Assembly (NCBI GenBank): GCA_031287575.1
Contig: JAITSV010000041.1
Location: 1 to 50,142, forward strand
DNA from: Desulfovibrio sp.
GTDB taxonomy: Bacteria > Desulfobacterota > Desulfovibrionia > Desulfovibrionales > Desulfovibrionaceae
Reading direction: 5' to 3'
DNA length: 50,142 nt
Of the stretch, positions 24,432 through 32,944 are shown piece by piece (position 1 is the stretch's first letter; each line of letters opens with the position of its first letter). Below the pieces are notes generated by a model, which was not told where the DNA came from, did not search any database, and saw only the letters and a list, made by a program, of their open reading frames with translations. Made by a program: the position numbers and the translations under genes.

Positions 24432-24443
24432 ATCTTGCAAGAT
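24432..24443. promoter_or_regulatory. 12-base perfect palindrome upstream of the promoter
   Basis: ATCTTGCAAGAT sits five bases upstream of the -35 element and could be an operator or activator site. Confidence 0.35.
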
Positions 24444-24703
24444 TATGCCGGGTTGCCACGCCTTGCGGCACAAGGGCTTCCGTGCCATCGTCCCCGCTTG
24501 GGGGGCCTGCGGATACCGCTCCAACCCCCTTTCGGGAAAGGGGCCATGGCGCGCCCTGCCCTTCTCGCCCGTGTTCCCTGCCCCCGAAGGGGGGCGGCCG
24601 AACGGTGAAACCGGGCATGCCAAGGCCTGACACGGGGCCGAACGTACGCCCCGAAACCATCAACTTGGCTACGATAGTAACACATCAGCAACACAAGGCA
24701 ATC

Positions 24704-25975
24704 ATGTCGGCGTTGATTTTTCCGGCCCCCGAGCCACTTTGCGGCGGTCGCGGACCCACCCGCTCCACGCCAGGCAGGCCCGACAGGCCAGACAAACCAG
24801 GCAGGCCAGACGGTCCGGATGGCCAGGAGCATGGGGACCGCGCGACCTGCTCGCCTGCCGTCATCCCACGCAATCGTCCACGTATACTACCGGTTTTCCT
24901 GCCCTTTGCCGGGTGTCCCACCCGCTGCGTGTTCTGCGCGCAGGACGTGCAGACCGGCCAGCGCGGCGGGGCCCACGGCGTTGCCCATGCCTTGGCCCAG
25001 GCCGAAGCGCGGTTGGAGCAGGAAGCACGCCGACAACAGGAAACGCCGATGGCGGGCGACGAGGCGGGACCGGACCATCCCCCCGCCCCGGACACCGGAC
25101 GCGGCGCGCCCGCCCGTGAAGATTCCCCGCCGCCGCTGGAAATCGCCTTTTACGGCGGCACGTTCACCCTGCTGCCCGAAGCGGAGCGCGCGGCCTGCCT
25201 GGAACTTGCCGCCCGCTGGCGGCAACGCGGGGTGGTCTGCCGGGTGCGCTGTTCCACCCGCCCCGACGCCGTGACCGAGCGTGGCCTGGCGGCATTGCGC
25301 GCGTCGGGCATGGATTGCGTGGAACTGGGGGTGCAGAGCTTCGACGACGCGGCTCTGGCCGCCGCCAGCCGTGGCTACGCAGGGTCTGTGGCCCGCGCCG
25401 CCTGCGCCATGGTGGCCGACGCCGGGCTGGAACTGGGGGTACAACTGATGCCCGGCATGCCGGGGGTGACCCCGGAAGTGTTCCGCGCCGACGTGCGCAC
25501 CGCCCTGCTGCCCGATGCCGACGGGGCAGCCCCGCTGACCGCCTTCCTGCGCTTCTACCCCTGCCTCGTGCTGCGCGGCACGCCACTGGCGGAACGCTGG
25601 CGGACCGGGGACTATTCTCCGTGGCCGCTGGACACCACCGTGGACGCCCTGGCCGAGGGCCTGCTGGCCGCGTGGGCGCGCGGGGTGGCCGTGGTGCGCA
25701 TGGGCCTTTCGCCGGAAGACGGACTGGACGACGCGGTGCTGGCCGGGCCGATACATCCCGCGCTGGGCCAGCTGGCCAAGGCCGAGGCCCTGCGCCGCCA
25801 CGTGGCCGCGCATCTGGCCCGCCTGCCGGGTCCGCCCGCGCGCCTGGGAGTGCCGCGCCGCCTGCGCGGCCTGCTGTGGGGCCACGCCAACGGGCTGGTG
25901 GACGCCTACGCGGCCATGGGCATCACCCGCGCCATGGTCCACTGGCGCGACGACGACAGCTTCACCCTGGAATGA
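24704..25975 (+). CDS. Radical SAM protein, Elp3-like, function unknown
   Basis: A 423-residue protein. The radical SAM cluster motif is C71-x3-C75-x2-C78 (AGCPTRCVFCAQ). It is followed by IAFYGGTFTLL, VELGVQSFDDAAL and LMPGMPGVTPEVF, which resemble the Elp3/HemN-like group. The C-terminal part (MGLSPEDGLDDAVLAGPIHPALGQL) matches a clade of uncharacterised proteins related to coproporphyrinogen dehydrogenase, without a known reaction. A 30-residue low-complexity insertion lies between the cluster motif and the barrel core (residues 100-140). The start at 24704 follows AAGG; the upstream in-frame extension is poor coding sequence. Confidence 0.8.
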   Translation: MSALIFPAPEPLCGGRGPTRSTPGRPDRPDKPGRPDGPDGQEHGDRATCSPAVIPRNRPRILPVFLPFAGCPTRCVFCAQDVQTGQRGGAHGVAHALAQAEARLEQEARRQQETPMAGDEAGPDHPPAPDTGRGAPAREDSPPPLEIAFYGGTFTLLPEAERAACLELAARWRQRGVVCRVRCSTRPDAVTERGLAALRASGMDCVELGVQSFDDAALAAASRGYAGSVARAACAMVADAGLELGVQLMPGMPGVTPEVFRADVRTALLPDADGAAPLTAFLRFYPCLVLRGTPLAERWRTGDYSPWPLDTTVDALAEGLLAAWARGVAVVRMGLSPEDGLDDAVLAGPIHPALGQLAKAEALRRHVAAHLARLPGPPARLGVPRRLRGLLWGHANGLVDAYAAMGITRAMVHWRDDDSFTLE

Positions 25976-26014
25976 CGGCGGCGGCCGCCCGCACTCCGGG
26001 ACGACCGCCGCCGC
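25976..26014. terminator. Hairpin between convergent genes
   Basis: CGGCGGCGG (25976-25984) pairs with CCGCCGCCG (26005-26013). It separates the radical SAM gene from ung. No T-tract on either side, so it is a weak candidate. Confidence 0.35.
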
Positions 26015-26036
26015 AAAACCATCTTGTCCCCACCGT

Positions 26037-27170
26037 TCACCAGCGGATGGGAACCTCCCCCCGTGCCGTCAGCCAGGCATTGACCCGCGAAAAGTGGGCG
26101 CACCCGAAGAACCCGCGCGAGGCCGACAGCGGCGAGGGATGCGCCGCCGTCAGCACCAGATGCTCCGGGTTGGTCACCAGGGCCGCGAAACCGTGCGCGG
26201 GCCTGCCCCAGAACAGAAAGGCGCACGGCTGCGAACGCGCGCCCAGCGCGGCCACGATGCCCCGCGTGACGGCCTCCCAGCCGAGGCCCGCATGGCTGTT
26301 GGGCTGCCCGTCCTCCACGGTGAGCACCGTGTTCAGCAGCAACACGCCCTGCGCGGCCCAGCGACACAAGTTGCCGGAAGGGGGGGCGGAAATGGGAGGG
26401 GCGCTGCTGAACGGCGCCAGCAGCGGTGCGTCTGCGGACGTGCCGCCAGCCGGACTGGAGGACGTGCCGGATTTTCCCGTCTGTGCTGGGAAGCCCGGTT
26501 GACCGGATTCCGCGCCGCAATCGGCGACCACTTCCTTGAAGATGTTGCGCAACGAGCGCGGCAGGGGCACCCCGTCGGGTACGGAAAAGGCCAGGCCGTG
26601 GGCCTGGCCCGGCCCGTGGTACGGGTCCTGCCCCAGAATGACCACCCGCACCGCGTCCCACGGGGTGGCGCGCAAGGCCCGGAACACGTCGGAGCGGGCG
26701 GGGTAGATGGTGCGTCCCCGCGCGCGCAACGCCTCGACCGTGGCCAGCACTTCCAGATGTTTTCGGGCGGCCAGTTCCGCCACGTGGTCCGGCCAGCCGG
26801 TACCCGTCAGCGGGTCCGGACCGGCCAGCACGGCGGGATCGGGCCCAGCCAACTCGGCGGTATTGGACCCAGCCAATCTGGCGGCATCTGAAATGACAGG
26901 CGCACGGGGCGGTGCGGAACGTGCGGATGCGCCGGGCGCGCGGCCCGGAACTCCACCAGACACCTTGCCCGGCGTAACGGCCCCCTCAACCTTGCGGGGC
27001 CTGCCGCGCCGCCGGAGAGTTGCCTGCGGCTGGTCGACCAGCACGGGCGAGGCCGCCACATCGGGCGATGGCGCGGCACTGGCCGCAGCCGCCCGCGTTT
27101 CCGCCACGCCCCCCGGCCCTTCCCCCGGTACGCGCGCCGGGCCGTCCACCAATATCCTGCGCCGGGCCAT
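26037..27170 (-). CDS. ung: Uracil-DNA glycosylase with AT-hook-like N-terminal extension
   Basis: A 377-residue family 1 enzyme that removes uracil from DNA. The core (from about residue 125) has the water-activating loop GQDPYHGPGQAHGLAFSVP, the WAAQGVLLLNTVLTVEDG strand and the DNA-intercalating loop HPSPLSASRGFFG. Two parts are unusual. The first 125 residues are an Ala/Pro-rich extension with RRRGRPRK at 53-60, an AT-hook consensus. An extra 35-40 low-complexity residues sit between VVADCG and NLCRWAAQG. Both are Pro/Ala/Ser-rich and look disordered. The ATG abuts the stop codon of the aminotransferase gene, so translation is probably coupled; there is no ribosome site of its own. A shorter internal start would give a standard enzyme and cannot be excluded. 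Confidence 0.88.
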   Translation of the reverse strand: MARRRILVDGPARVPGEGPGGVAETRAAAASAAPSPDVAASPVLVDQPQATLRRRGRPRKVEGAVTPGKVSGGVPGRAPGASARSAPPRAPVISDAARLAGSNTAELAGPDPAVLAGPDPLTGTGWPDHVAELAARKHLEVLATVEALRARGRTIYPARSDVFRALRATPWDAVRVVILGQDPYHGPGQAHGLAFSVPDGVPLPRSLRNIFKEVVADCGAESGQPGFPAQTGKSGTSSSPAGGTSADAPLLAPFSSAPPISAPPSGNLCRWAAQGVLLLNTVLTVEDGQPNSHAGLGWEAVTRGIVAALGARSQPCAFLFWGRPAHGFAALVTNPEHLVLTAAHPSPLSASRGFFGCAHFSRVNAWLTARGEVPIRW

Positions 27171-28373
27171 CTACAGGGCCGTCACCCAGCGCTGGATGCG
27201 GTCGAAGGCCTCGGTCAGTTCCGTCTCGTCCATGCCGAAGGACAACCGCAGGTGACGTTCGCCCGTGGGACCGAACGAGCCGCCGGGCACGGTGATCACC
27301 CGCGCCTCTTCCAGCATGCGCCGGGCCACGGCCATGGAGTCGGCGCCGCTGAAGGTGTAGCGGGCCATGGCGTAAAACGCGCCGCGCGGCGGCACGTAGG
27401 TGAAGTGCGGGGCCAGCGCGTCCAGCCTGCGGCAGGTCAGGTCGCGCCGGGCGGTCAGGGCCGCGCGCATGGCGTCCACGCAATCCTGCGGACCGGTCAG
27501 CGCGGCAAGGGCCGCGTGCTGCGACACGGTGGGCGCGCATACCGCCGTGGCGTCGTGCACCTTCAGCAGTTCCGCCATCCACGCGGCGTCGGCGGCCACG
27601 TAGCCCACGCGCCACCCGGTCAGGGCGTACTTCTTGGAAAAGGAATTCACGGTGATCACGTGGCGGCGCAGCTCCGGCTGGCCTACGGGAAAAAAACGCG
27701 GCGTGCCGGGGGCTTGTCCGTACACCATGTAATCGTAGGTATCGTCCACGATGAGCACCAGGTCGCGCTCCAGCGCAAGGTCGCACAGGGCGCGCACGTC
27801 GGCGTCGTCGTACACCCCGCCGGTGGGATTGCCGGGGCTGCACACGATGATGGCCCGGGTGCGCGGGGTGACGGCGGCGCGCACCGCGTCCACGTCCAGC
27901 CCCCAGTCCGCCGCGCGCAGCGGCACGTGCACGGGCACGCCTTCGGCCATCAGCACCTGCTCGGCGTGCGAGGCGTAGCCCGGCGAGGGGATGATCACCT
28001 CGTCGCCGCGCTCCACCACGGTGAGCATGATCATCACCAGCGCTTCCATGGCCCCCACGGTGACGCCGATTTCCGTCTCCGGGTCGAAGCGCGCGCCCTT
28101 GCGGGCCAGGATGTCCGCCGCGATGGCCTCGCGCAGGGCGGGCATGCCGGGTTGCAGGCTGTAGCGCCCCGCAGTGGGGTCGTCGCGCAGGGCGCGGCAG
28201 ACGGCCTCCACGATGTGGTCCGGCGTGCGGAACGAGGGCACGCCCTGCCCCAGCGACACGCAGCCACCCACCTTGGCGGCCAGCATGGGCATGAGCTTGG
28301 TGGCGGAGATACGGATGTTGCGCACGCGCTCGGCGACGCGCAGGGGAGATTCCGAAGGGGCAATGTCGGACAT
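27171..28373 (-). CDS. PLP-dependent class I/II aminotransferase
   Basis: A 400-residue fold-type I enzyme. Motifs are SLGQGVPSFRTPDHI near the N-terminus, CSPGNPTGGVYDDADV, the aspartate of VDDTYDYMVYG, and the Schiff-base lysine in NSFSKKYALTGWRVGYV. The C-terminal Arg that binds substrate carboxylate is in HLRLSFGMDE. This is the aspartate/aromatic type; the substrate is not readable. CGGAG precedes the start at 28373. It overlaps operonically with ung and lies downstream of the glycerophosphodiesterase and amino-acid transporter genes, which fits use of imported amino acids. Confidence 0.88.
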   Translation of the reverse strand: MSDIAPSESPLRVAERVRNIRISATKLMPMLAAKVGGCVSLGQGVPSFRTPDHIVEAVCRALRDDPTAGRYSLQPGMPALREAIAADILARKGARFDPETEIGVTVGAMEALVMIMLTVVERGDEVIIPSPGYASHAEQVLMAEGVPVHVPLRAADWGLDVDAVRAAVTPRTRAIIVCSPGNPTGGVYDDADVRALCDLALERDLVLIVDDTYDYMVYGQAPGTPRFFPVGQPELRRHVITVNSFSKKYALTGWRVGYVAADAAWMAELLKVHDATAVCAPTVSQHAALAALTGPQDCVDAMRAALTARRDLTCRRLDALAPHFTYVPPRGAFYAMARYTFSGADSMAVARRMLEEARVITVPGGSFGPTGERHLRLSFGMDETELTEAFDRIQRWVTAL

Positions 28374-28533
28374 GGTTCGGCTCCGGTGAATGACAGAAAG
28401 GGCGGAGGTAGCGAAATGGCCGCGCGGGTGGGCAAGTTCCGCTCTGCGCGCGGGCACCCGATGGCACGGTGCGTCGGCCAGCCTTGGGCTATACCCGCCC
28501 GCGCCGCGCTCCGCAACGCGCTGGGGTGGAGCG

Positions 28534-29373
28534 CTACGGATGCAGCGGCACGAACCCGGCGGCGCGGGCGTCCTGCGGATTGTCGGTGACGAAGCCGCTC
28601 GCGCCCCACTCCGTCAACCGGCGCATGCGCTCCGGCTCGTTGACGGTATACGGGGTCACCGCGATACCCGCCCCGCGCGCGGCCGCCACCAGTTGTGGCG
28701 TCAGCCGTCTGTGGCCGGGGTGCCAGGCGTCGGCCCCCAACGCGCGGGCCGTGGCCACCGGGTCGCCGGTCCAGGCGTGCGGGGTCAGGAAGCCCACGGG
28801 CACGTGCGGGGCGCCGCGCTTGCTTTCCGCCACGTAGCCGTGGTTGAACGAAGAAACGACCACCATTTCCTCCATGCCCTGCGCCCGCACCACGTCCAGG
28901 GTACGCGCCACGATGGTGCGCGCCAGCCCGGCGGGCATGGCGGCGGCCACGTCCTTGATCTCGATATTCACCCACAGCCCCAGTTCGCGCGACCGGGCCA
29001 GCGCCCCGGCCAGCGTGGGAATGGGCTGCCCCCTGAACGCTCCGTCGCGGCCCGCGTCTTTCCGGCCGCACATCCGGCGCGGAAAGATGCCCGCATCCAG
29101 TTCGCGCAGTTCCGCCAGGGTGAACCGCCACGGCAGCGCGGGCGGGTCGGCCCGGAACGCGGCGCGGCTGGCGGCGTCGGTGGTGCGCAGCAGGGCCAGG
29201 TCGTGCAGCAGCACGGGCACCCCGTCGCGGGTAAGCACCACGTCCAGTTCCCAGCCGTCGGCGCGGTGCGCGTGGGCCAGTTCCAGCGAAGCCAGGGTAT
29301 TTTCGGGGGCAAGGGACCGGCAGCCGCGATGGCCCCAGACCACGGGACGGTCGTTGTGCAGGGAAAGACACAC
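28534..29373 (-). CDS. Glycerophosphodiester phosphodiesterase
   Basis: A 279-residue GDPD-family enzyme releasing glycerol-3-phosphate from glycerophosphodiesters. It shows HRGCRSLAPENTLASLELA and ELDVVLTRDGVPVLLHD near the N-terminus, supplying the two catalytic histidines and the metal-binding Glu-Asp, and NIEIKD later. No signal peptide, so it works in the cytosol. I chose the GTG at 29373 because GGAG lies eight bases upstream; a start further up at 29412 lacks this. It is 113 bases downstream of aapP and could share its transcript. Confidence 0.85.
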   Translation of the reverse strand: MCLSLHNDRPVVWGHRGCRSLAPENTLASLELAHAHRADGWELDVVLTRDGVPVLLHDLALLRTTDAASRAAFRADPPALPWRFTLAELRELDAGIFPRRMCGRKDAGRDGAFRGQPIPTLAGALARSRELGLWVNIEIKDVAAAMPAGLARTIVARTLDVVRAQGMEEMVVVSSFNHGYVAESKRGAPHVPVGFLTPHAWTGDPVATARALGADAWHPGHRRLTPQLVAAARGAGIAVTPYTVNEPERMRRLTEWGASGFVTDNPQDARAAGFVPLHP

Positions 29374-29486
29374 GGGAAGGACTCCATGGCGCGGCGCGCC
29401 GCGCGGGCGCACCCGCCCCCCGAACGGGGGAAATGGCGGATGACGGGGGATGGCGGGCGCAAGCGCCAGGCCGCGTCAGGCACGCC

Positions 29487-30323
29487 CTAGTGGTTCAGTA
29501 TCTGGTCCAGAAAGGCGCGGCAGCGTTCCTCGCGCGGGGCGGTGAAGAACTCTTGCGCGGGCGCGTATTCCACGATCTGGCCCTTGTCCATGAAGATCAT
29601 GGTGTCGGCCACCTCACGCGCGAAGCCCATTTCATGGGTCACGCAGATCATGGTCATGCCCTGCTCGGCCAGTTCGCGCATGACGTCCAGCACTTCCTTG
29701 ATCATTTCCGGGTCCAGCGCGCTGGTGGGCTCGTCGAACAGCATCACCTTGGGCTGCATGGCCAGGGCGCGGGCAATGGCCACGCGCTGCTGCTGCCCGC
29801 CGGAAAGCTGCCCCGGAAACTTGGCAGCCTGCTCGCCGATGCCCACCCGCGAAAGGTAGGCGCGGGCGAGTTCCTCGGCCTGCCCGCGAGGCATCCCGCG
29901 CACGTGCACCGGCCCGGCGACGACGTTTTCCAGGATGGTCATGTGCGGAAACAGGTTGAACTGCTGGAACACCATGCCCACCTCGCGCCGGATGCGCTCG
30001 ATGTGCCGGATGTCGTCGGTCAGTTGCGTGCCGTCCACGGTGATGGTGCCTTCCTGGTGCTCCTCCAGCCGGTTGATGGTCCGGATGAGCGTGGACTTGC
30101 CGGAACCGGACGGACCGCAGACCACCACCTTTTCCCGCCGCCGCACCTGCAGGGTGATGTCCTTGAGCACGTGGAACTGGCCGTACCACTTGTTCAGGCC
30201 CCGGATGTCGATGATCACGTCCCTGTCCCCCGCCGCGGAGGGAGCGGAAGGAACGGAGGTATCGGAGGAGGCGGTGGAACCTGTGGTAGCGGCGGCTGAC
30301 GGTGCGTTTTCGCTGGCGTGCAT
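29487..30323 (-). CDS. aapP: General L-amino-acid ABC transporter ATP-binding protein
   Basis: A 278-residue ATPase of the polar amino-acid importer class. It has Walker [10 protein letters not shown], the Q-loop [10 protein letters not shown], signature LSGGQQQR, Walker [13 protein letters not shown] and the switch His in VTHEM. An extra 34 residues of Ala/Ser/Pro precede the usual start; AGGGG is six bases ahead of the ATG. It is the last gene of aapJQMP, nine bases after aapM, and energises uptake of a wide range of L-amino acids. Confidence 0.93.
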   Translation of the reverse strand: MHASENAPSAAATTGSTASSDTSVPSAPSAAGDRDVIIDIRGLNKWYGQFHVLKDITLQVRRREKVVVCGPSGSGKSTLIRTINRLEEHQEGTITVDGTQLTDDIRHIERIRREVGMVFQQFNLFPHMTILENVVAGPVHVRGMPRGQAEELARAYLSRVGIGEQAAKFPGQLSGGQQQRVAIARALAMQPKVMLFDEPTSALDPEMIKEVLDVMRELAEQGMTMICVTHEMGFAREVADTMIFMDKGQIVEYAPAQEFFTAPREERCRAFLDQILNH

Positions 30324-30332
30324 GGTGATCCC

Positions 30333-31421
30333 CTATTTTCCGGCAGAGGGAATTCTGCGTTCCAGGTACCGGCTGCAACCGGAAAGTCCGTAGCACAGCA
30401 CCCAGTACCAGAAGGCGATGAAGGTATAGGCCTCGGCCAGGCGGCCGAACCATTTGGGGTTGGACGTGGTGGCGAAGGCCACTTGCAGCAGGTCGACCAG
30501 CCCCACGATGCCGACAAGGGACGTATCCTTCAATATCCCGATGAAATTGTTAACCATGGGCGGAATGACGATGCGCAGCGCCTGCGGCAGGATGACCACC
30601 CGCATCTTGGTCCAGTAGCCCATGCCCAAAGCGTCGGCGGCCTCGTACTGCCCGCGCGACAGGCCCTGCAACCCGCCCCGGATGTTTTCCGCCAGGTAGG
30701 CGGAAAAGAACATGGTGATGCCCGCCATGGCCCGCAGCACCTTGTCCAGGTCCAGGTCCGACGGCAGGAACAGTGGCAGCACCACCGAGGCCATGAACAG
30801 GATGGTGATCAGCGGCACGCCCCGGACCAGTTCGATGTAGGCCACGCAAAAGGGCCTGGCGACGGGCATGTCCGAGGTGCGGCCCAGCGCCAGCAGCACG
30901 CTGACCGGAAAGGCCGCCACCATGGCCACCACCGACAGCAGCAGGGTCAGCATCAGGCCGCCCCAGTAGTGGGTGCCCACCTCCGGCAGGCCGGTGATGC
31001 CGCCGCCCCGGATGCAGGCAAAGACCAGCACCGGCGTGGTCAGCCACAGCGCGCGCAGCCAGCCCGCGCCGCGCAGCCGCCGCACGCAGGTCAGCCCGGC
31101 CACGGCCAGCACCGCGCACAGCGCCAGCAGCGGCCGCCAGCGCTCTTCCGCCGGGTAGATGCCGGTCATGAACACCGGCCACATCTCGCGGATGAAGCCC
31201 CACGCCGCGCCGGTATGCCGCTTGGCCACGGCCGGGTCCAGGGTGATGGTGGCGTTGGTCACGGCCCAGTTCCAGAACGGGGCCGCCGCCTTCGCGATCA
31301 GGAACGCGGTGGCCGCGCTGAGCAGCGCGTTGTACCACGGGCACAGCAGGTTGCGGCGCACCCAGCCCAACACGCCCACGCTCGTGGCCGGGGGAAGGCG
31401 GTCCGGAATGTCCACGGCCAT
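30333..31421 (-). CDS. aapM: General L-amino-acid ABC transporter permease AapM
   Basis: A 362-residue inner-membrane permease with about eight hydrophobic segments. The EAA loop (EAADALGMGYWTKMRVVILPQALR) and the typical GLSRGQYEAADALG and ELVRGVPLITILF segments mark the HisM/AapM class. Its long N-terminal part before the conserved domain is characteristic of AapM. The start is four bases downstream of the aapQ stop, with GAGAGG spanning that junction, so translation is coupled. Confidence 0.92.
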   Translation of the reverse strand: MAVDIPDRLPPATSVGVLGWVRRNLLCPWYNALLSAATAFLIAKAAAPFWNWAVTNATITLDPAVAKRHTGAAWGFIREMWPVFMTGIYPAEERWRPLLALCAVLAVAGLTCVRRLRGAGWLRALWLTTPVLVFACIRGGGITGLPEVGTHYWGGLMLTLLLSVVAMVAAFPVSVLLALGRTSDMPVARPFCVAYIELVRGVPLITILFMASVVLPLFLPSDLDLDKVLRAMAGITMFFSAYLAENIRGGLQGLSRGQYEAADALGMGYWTKMRVVILPQALRIVIPPMVNNFIGILKDTSLVGIVGLVDLLQVAFATTSNPKWFGRLAEAYTFIAFWYWVLCYGLSGCSRYLERRIPSAGK

Positions 31422-31425
31422 GGCC

Positions 31426-32802
31426 CTACCTCTCCACCAGCGCGATGCGCGCGTTGTAGACGTTCATGCAGAACGAGATGCACAGCGAAATGCACAGGAA
31501 CACGCCCATCCAGATGCCGACGATCTCCACCGCCTGGCCCGACTGGTTGAGGATGGTGCCGCCCACGCTGACGAAGTCGGGGTAGCCGATGCCCACGGCC
31601 AGCGAACTGTTCTTGACCACGGCCAAGTATTCGCTGGTCAGGGGCGGCACGATCACCCGCATGGCCTGCGGCAGGATGACGACGCGCATCACCTGGCGTT
31701 CGTTCATGGCCAGCGCCCGCGCGGCCTCGCGCTGCCCGCGCGACACCGATTCGATGCCCGCGCGGATGATCTCGGCGTTGAAGGCCGATATGTACACGGT
31801 CAGCCCCACCACCAGGGCGGTGAATTCCGGGGTGAGCCCGGTGCCGCCCTTGTAGTTGAAGCCTTGCAGCACCGGAAAATCCAGCGAGAACGGCGTGCCC
31901 CCCGCCAGCCAGGCCAGCGCGGGCAGGCCCAGAAGCAGCAACGCGCCCGGCAGGGCCCGCCGACCGGGTCGGCCCGTTTCCTCCCACATGCGGCGGGAGC
32001 GGCGCAGCACCACCCACACCCCGCACAGGGCGGCGGCCACGGCCCCGCAAAAAAGCCACGCGCCTTCCCGAGGCACCAGCGCGGGCAGGAACAGGCCCCG
32101 GTTGTTCAGCACCAGCCAGCCGCCCAGGTCGATGGACTGGGCAACCCCCGGCAGACCGCGCAGCACGATGAAATACCAGAAGAACAGTTGCAGCAGCACC
32201 GGCAGGTTGCGGTTCAGTTCCACGTACCAGCGGCACAGGGTGCCCAGCAGCCAGTTGGGCGAAAGGCGCCCCAGGGCCACCAGCAGGCCGAGCACCGTGG
32301 ACCCCGCGCACCCCAGCGCCGCCACCTTGAAGGTGTTGGCAAGCCCCGTGGCCAGCGCCACAAGATAGCTGGACGATTCCGAGTAGCGGACGATCTCCAC
32401 GCTGTGGCGGAAAGCATACAGGACCAGCAGCGGCAGCCCCACGCTAAGCGCCAGGCAGGCGGCCAGACCCTTGCCGGGCAGGGGGCCGCCCCGCCCCGGC
32501 GCCAGCCGCCGGGCCACCAGGCGCGACAGCAGCAGGCCCGCCGCCAGGCTGAGCAAAAAATACAGAAAGCCGCCCTGCGGCAGCGGCAGGCCGGTCACCT
32601 CGCCGATGCGGAAGCCTGCCTCGGAACGCAGGAACCCGAAGCCGGAGCCGATGCCCCGCGTGCGCAGGTTTTCCAGCGTGTTGCGGTACATGCTGGCCGC
32701 CAGCCACAGGAACCCGCCCAGCATGGCCGCCTGGAAGGCCCAGGCCCGCCCCGTGGGGCTGCGCCAGAAGGGAACGCGCGGCGGCGCGGAATGCTCGTTC
32801 AT
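31426..32802 (-). CDS. aapQ: General L-amino-acid ABC transporter permease AapQ
   Basis: A 458-residue inner-membrane permease. The EAA loop reads AALAMNERQVMRVVILPQAMR, and ELNRNLPVLLQLFFWYF and FTALVVGLTVYISAF are usual for AapQ. Length exceeds the common 400 or so because of an extended N-terminus (from FWRSPTGRAWAF) and periplasmic part. It pairs with AapM in the membrane. Ribosome site is weak. Two hairpins lie in the gap to aapJ. Confidence 0.92.
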   Translation of the reverse strand: MNEHSAPPRVPFWRSPTGRAWAFQAAMLGGFLWLAASMYRNTLENLRTRGIGSGFGFLRSEAGFRIGEVTGLPLPQGGFLYFLLSLAAGLLLSRLVARRLAPGRGGPLPGKGLAACLALSVGLPLLVLYAFRHSVEIVRYSESSSYLVALATGLANTFKVAALGCAGSTVLGLLVALGRLSPNWLLGTLCRWYVELNRNLPVLLQLFFWYFIVLRGLPGVAQSIDLGGWLVLNNRGLFLPALVPREGAWLFCGAVAAALCGVWVVLRRSRRMWEETGRPGRRALPGALLLLGLPALAWLAGGTPFSLDFPVLQGFNYKGGTGLTPEFTALVVGLTVYISAFNAEIIRAGIESVSRGQREAARALAMNERQVMRVVILPQAMRVIVPPLTSEYLAVVKNSSLAVGIGYPDFVSVGGTILNQSGQAVEIVGIWMGVFLCISLCISFCMNVYNARIALVER

Positions 32803-32827
32803 GCCGAAACCCCAGGGAAGGAAATGC

Positions 32828-32892
32828 GGGGCCGCGACCGTGCGCCGCGGCCCCGTGGCGAATCCCCTTCGGGAACATCCTGTTCCCGAAGG
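32828..32892 (-). promoter_or_regulatory. Two hairpins between aapJ and aapQ
   Basis: GGGGCCGCG/CGCGGCCCC (32828-32836 with 32846-32854) and CCTTCGGGAACA/TGTTCCCGAAGG (32866-32877 with 32881-32892), no T-tract. They probably protect the aapJ message from 3' decay or lower transcription into the permease genes. Confidence 0.55.
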
Positions 32893-32944
32893 AGCTCCAA
32901 GACGTGAAACAAGATCGTGAAACAGGGACGTGAACCGCCCGGGC

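Larger units (their letters stand above)
24321..24703. other. Divergent intergenic region between HIT and radical SAM genes
   Basis: The left part holds the HIT promoter. The remainder has GC-rich hairpins such as CCCCTTTC/AAAGGGG at about 24526-24544 and no supported gene. No promoter for the radical SAM gene could be named. Confidence 0.45.
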
